64,000 bases of DNA from Phoronis australis (lineage: Eukaryota; Phoronida; Phoronidae), in assembly GCA_002633005.1 (NCBI GenBank), contig NMRA01000156.1, positions 741,831 through 805,830 on the forward strand, in the 5' to 3' direction. The stretch's first letter is position 1. Each line of letters opens with the position of its first letter. A model generated the notes under the pieces. It had not been told where the DNA came from. It did no database searches and saw only the letters and a program-made list of their open reading frames with translations. Position numbers and translations under genes: made by a program. Below, one piece after another: positions 39,001 through 45,000 of the stretch.

Positions 39001-42000
39001 GCATAATTTATTGTCAATGAGTGGCGACCGGAAAGGTGGAACTGATGGTTTTCGGGGGTACCTTCACAGAAGGTACACGCACATTTGCTCTCAGGTGAGC
39101 GAGAGCCCTGCTGATGATGACAGAGACCATGAAACTGGTATTTTTCATTAACTATCGATACACGTCTGGTGTACAGCCCCGTTGACAGAAAGCTACCAAC
39201 TCCGGTAATTCTTGTCACAACTCGGAATAGACGAGTCCTACCTGTTTGATGCCCGGGGTTTTGTCCTTTGACAACTTGTCGAGCCCGCTGTCAATCACAC
39301 AGTTCACGTTAGTCTGAAGATGTATGACGGCGTTGTGAAATTTGTCTTCCATCGTCTTGCCAGGAATCTCATCCACGGCAGATTTCTGTAACAGGATGAT
39401 GCAGAATAAGGTCACAAGAAGGGTGTAGTCAAGTGCAAATATCTAGCTGATTAAGTAAAGGACAATTCGATAGAAAGCCGCAAAAAGTATATTTGGAAAA
39501 TTGCATTTTATTATGTTTCAAGAACTCCAAACATAAGCCCAGGGGCCTGGAAACGGAAAATGTATCATAAAACATGACATACCATATTCGCCGTAATAAC
39601 CGCCCAGGGCGCTTAGAAAAATTTTGGTTTCAGGGGGGCGCGTATTATAACCCAAGGCCGTTGAAACCCGGTCTCCGAAACGGGTGAAATCGGAAGCTAA
39701 GATTCATCATATTTACGCTCTGCGACGTATCTGTAATCTATGAAAGACTTAATACAATACCGTAGTGCATTGCTATCAAACTTTGCTGCTAAATTACGAT
39801 CATTTTACCCAAAATTGCGTTGAAATCCCAGGGCGAAAACTCGCCGACTGCCTGCCTCGCAATCATCAATATGGCGACTTGAATGCTTGAATAAAAATAC
39901 AGTTTCGACTCAAGCAAATTACCTGAAATCCTCCTTAAGTTTTCCAAGTAGCGTCCTTAAGATTTTTAAGTTCCCGTGGAGTCGGGATCACGGCACATTT
40001 AAGTACAAATCTGTGTTACATCGTGCCATCTACAGGTATGATCGGCAACATGAGAAAAATGTCTGGATGAACACACATGTTGTTGTCACGTGACGTTTGT
40101 TTTGAAGTTGTCTGCGTTTGTGAGTAAGCGAGCGCGTGCGTGTCACCAGAGTTCATTTGCCAGAGCAGATACCGTCTTTTGGCCAGAGCCACGCAATCTA
40201 ACGAGCTAGATGTGCATTGTATCTAAAGAAATTTGCACAAGCAGTAGGCCTAAACCAGAGCGTGTTTCATTTAGCACTTGCCGGTCTCGTGTGCTAAAAA
40301 CGTTCGACATTTGTCTCGGTAAGGCCACATTAGTCGCCATGTGGCTGGATGCGTACGATTAGTTGCCGTGTGGCTGGATGCGTACGTGACTATCTGACAG
40401 TTATTTTTCGGTGTAAGGGTGTGTAAGCATTCACTGTCAGTGGTCATTTTATCGGATATTTGGCTTAAAAACACCAATTGTGGTTAATCAAACAATTCAT
40501 CTAAAAAATAACGCAAACATTTTTTATAGTATTAGAAACTGTCGGAAATTAGTGCCAATATTCATTTCTTGCCGATGCTATGCTACCCGTTTTATGAATG
40601 GATATTTCCCAACTAATGTCTTTGACGACAGGTTCATGTATGTAGCGCGCGCTTCCTGGCGACGCGCTTTTTACACTGGCCAAGCATTATATTAGTCTTC
40701 AATTCGCGGTTTTCACGTGTAGGCCTACAAAGAAATTTGGATTCCTGTTGAAAGCGGAAAATATCTACAAAGCAATCCCGTAGACAAGTACACTACTTCT
40801 GTTTTGAAAGGCCAGACCATTTGTCTCGCAAGATCAGCAAAACTTTTGTGTTTGTTTCGAGGCATGGCGGAAGTTTGAAGTGTATAGTCAAGGCTAAATA
40901 TCGACATAGCGGCAAGGCTCGTGGTCTACAAATTCTGCGCACAATGATTTTTTTCAGGACTGTCGGATGTTATTGATAAATTGGTGGCGTTACTGTAGAA
41001 GGCATTTTTCGCANGCGACCAATTAGCCGACCCAAGTGCCGACCACAGAGGCGACTAAGCAGACGGCTCCTAGCCGACCGTTGTTGGTCGGCTGCTGGTC
41101 GGCTAGACGACCGGTCGACGGCCGGTCGTCGACCAATTTCCGACCGGTCGGCCAAAAATTCGTGATGTGTGCTGTACATATACAGAGAGAGAATGAAATT
41201 GTTCCTGGAAGTGTTAGTTCGCCTGTTGTGTTTGCAAGGTTATTATCAAAGGCTGGCCTTTAACAGCTTTCTCATTTTCATGTGTCTATCTAGCTTGAGA
41301 TAATTGCAAAGAACACCAGACTTAGGTTGGTCCTCCGTGAGTGAGACTGGAACAGACGCATGCACGCATAGTTGTGCATACCTCAACTTCAACTTGGAGG
41401 TTTTCCCTTTCGCAAAAATAAAAACAATCGTGATATTTCCTTTGGTAAGGATATCATTGTTTTAATGTATTTTGCAGCCTTCATACCAATAGAGAATAAT
41501 CCCGAAGATGATATCATGTGATACGGATCGAGGGAGAGCAGTATTGCACGAGGCCTGAAGCCAAGGGTACCAGTGCTTCGCATGATCCGACACGCCTGAG
41601 GGATCGGTCCATTTTTGTTTTATTACATGACCACTGATGGTTTTTGCCTCTTGTTTTCTTTCTTTTCCTAAAACTTTTTCATTTTTTATTAGATTAGTTT
41701 GTTCTCACCTGCTTTGATGTACTGACATCGTCTGCTCGCTTCATGGTCAGGGTTTATGGTTTCTACAACATCCAATTGGTCAGATCGCGAATACCAACAT
41801 GACGTCCACGCGCCAAGGATAAAAAGTGAAATTGCACACTAAGTTCGTCTACGTTACGCTATATCGGAAGTTTTTGCACCTTGTTTCAGCCAATCAGAGA
41901 CAGAGGTATCAGTGGTCATGTAATAACTGTCACTAACGTTTCACTCATTAGGTTCATCGTCAACTACGATTTTCATTAAACCAGCCGAAAACAAGACAAC

Positions 42001-45000
42001 AAACTGTAAAAAATTTCAATTGTGGCCTCGAATACATGTTTTCTGAATACAATCCGATGTGCCCGTTTGCAGAGCACATTGGAAACGCCATTTTCACAAA
42101 TACACAAAAGAATTTCATTTTACCCCAGCCCTAGACTCAAATGATAAAAAATGTAGACTTCAAGGTGAAATCACCTAAAGCAAGAAGGAGAGTCGGTTAT
42201 TTCATGTTCTATTTGTGTGTCAAAGTTGATTGTCATGTTCACAAGTACATAAGTGTCCAGGAGTTCAAATTGTCAAAGAATCATGATGCTCTAAAATGTC
42301 ACCAGTTTTCAAGCAGAGGAAATTTCATCAACCTATTTCTGACAAACAAGAATCGAATCAAAAATTAATCAATCTCCTAAAAGAGAATCAAATTCCTAAA
42401 AATGTGTATTGTTTCATCCCTACTAAAGCATCACGTGACTCACCTGTTTCACTTCCTCAGTGTTCGCCTTGTCTCCGATCGTCTTCTCCTGAATCTTTGC
42501 CAAGATCTGTTTGATAACGAGGCAGTCGCTAATGACACGTGACAGATTGGCCGTCTGCGGGTTCTCAAACTTTTTGTCTTTCATCATGGCAACCTGTTGA
42601 GTGGTGAGATCGGGATATGTGACAATAGAGTTATTTCCTATTCATAGCCAGACGTGCTCAGCTTGCGGCAATGCAAATTTAGGTGCAACAGTCAGTTATC
42701 AATGTAAAGACATTTTAGTGGTAAGTACAAGATTAGGTTGGTCAGGCAATAATTATTTACTGTTTAGTTTCTGAATTTATTCTAAATATTCTCAGCATAC
42801 ACAATGCTTTCTCACCTCCTAGCAATAGATATATGTCATTTTAACAAATCAGATTGAGGTGAGTAACCATTTGTGACCAGAGCTCAAAATGTAAAAATAA
42901 ACTGGCATGAGTTGGTTTCCAGGTGGAAAGGGAGATTTTATCGAAGTTTGGCTAAATCCGACTTAACTCAAGGGCCGTGACCAACTAGGACAAACATCTG
43001 GCTCTTTGTCTGATATAAGCAAACATCCAACCAAAACGCCCCCCAGGGGCTTTTAGGAGGCAAATTCACTTGTGGTCGGTTTCATGAAAAGTGACACAAG
43101 ACTTATTAAGTAACAAATGCCATCTCACACTACACACTACAATTTCTGAAAAAAGATTAAATCTCACAACAGCACTATCTGAAAATACACCCAGACTTCC
43201 CAGTTGCTCAGACAATTTTCCTCGACCACTTCTAAACAGTGATGTGTTAACAATTAGGAGGCAAAAAATTATTTGGTAACTGTGAAATGGGAGTGCAACT
43301 CACTGTTCATGAAACAAGCTCCTAGTGGCTGTTTGAGAAACTACCGCTACCCTTCTAATGAATATATTGACACTAATTGCTGAACCCAAACATACCGGCC
43401 TGAACCTAGATGGCGGCACAGGTACCACATGAAGGAAGAAGATATCCGTTGGGCAGCCCGTGCCGACAGCCACTTTGGGCGAGCGAAGCGCACCGAACAA
43501 ATGTTGTAGTACGTCACCGTTCTCAGCCCACAACTTTCGCAGATGGGTTTGAGCATCCAGAGGGGTGACGTACATCTGATCCAACAGCTTATGTAAGTGC
43601 TTCTGTTTCTCTGGAGTCAGAGCCGTATCTGCCGAATTCATCTCTAGAATCTCGGCGTCTGCTACAAACTCTTCGCTATTTTCAATAGGCTCACTGGAAA
43701 AGGAATTAAAATTACGGTAAAAATTCTTCAGTTTGGAGCAAAAATAATTGCTAAAACTGACATATGTCCATTTTTCAGAAGCCTACCACATTATTGGAAT
43801 TGCTCAACATTTTAGCAATGTTGTTTGGGAATAGCTACAAACCAAGCTAAAAGCAAAGGAAATTTTTCCAAAAAGTCATTTTTGTTAAGAAATTGGAAAA
43901 AAATTTCCCCGTTCGTCATGTTGTGTCCCAAACTGTAGTTTTTACCATAACCATGATAATGCCTGTTTCAGAAACATAGCGCTAAGTGATATTAAAAGAA
44001 CCCGAGGATGATTGAAACGTATCGATACACAAAAATTGATTTTCTCCCGGTAAAGTGGGAGGAAACCAGAACTAATGGAATTTATTCATTCCAATATATG
44101 TCGAAATATGCCAGCACCCCAACAAAATCCAGAATTTGTGTCTCTAGTCAAAAAAACAAGTAAGTCATGAAGTGATACACTGAAATTGTACACATCAATT
44201 TCCACAAAATTCACTGAACGATCAAAGTGTAATTGGACTTTATTCATTGGTATCCTGATCAGAGAGACTGCAGCGCAGACATGCATCATATCTGTGGTTT
44301 ACACGACATGTGTGACACGGTGCAAACAGACATGGTGCAGCTGCATAAAAATAAATGGAATTTAGTATTCCTCAGCTGTGTCCACATGCACTTTCTTTCC
44401 GCTGGGTAAGATTGCGAAGTGACAAAGCGATCAAAAAACAAACAAACCAGAGTAAAAAACATAATCAGATATCGGGAATCAGACAAAAAAGAGAAAAATT
44501 TTCCAAGTGACGTATTGTTTCACAAATGAATGGGGTTGTGTGATAGAAGTATATTCTGTCTTGTAAAATTTAACTTTAGAAAAAAATCTTTTTTGCATGA
44601 GTAAGTCAAAATAATGATAAAAAAGAGATACAAAAAGAGGGAACTGGAAATCAATTGCGAGGAAATCAAAACCAAAAAAGAGGAAATCCTCTTTAAAGAG
44701 GAAAATCCCAAGCCCTGAGAATGCACCCAACAATTATACCATTAGGTCACAATCGTCAATAGATTGGTGGAAAGAACCTTCTTACCGTTTCACAGACTTC
44801 CGGCGCTCCTGGTTGTCCATGACGATTTGTGCCGCCGTCTTCCGACTGATGGTCTTGGAGAAGTAGATCTTGGAGTTGTGCTCATGCCTCAGTGGTCGTA
44901 ACGGCTTCTTACAATGCGGGCACTTGCCCCCGCGCGGACCCATATGTGTCTTGATGAAGTCCTTGATGATTCTCTGGCGACAGTCCATCACGTGTTTAGC

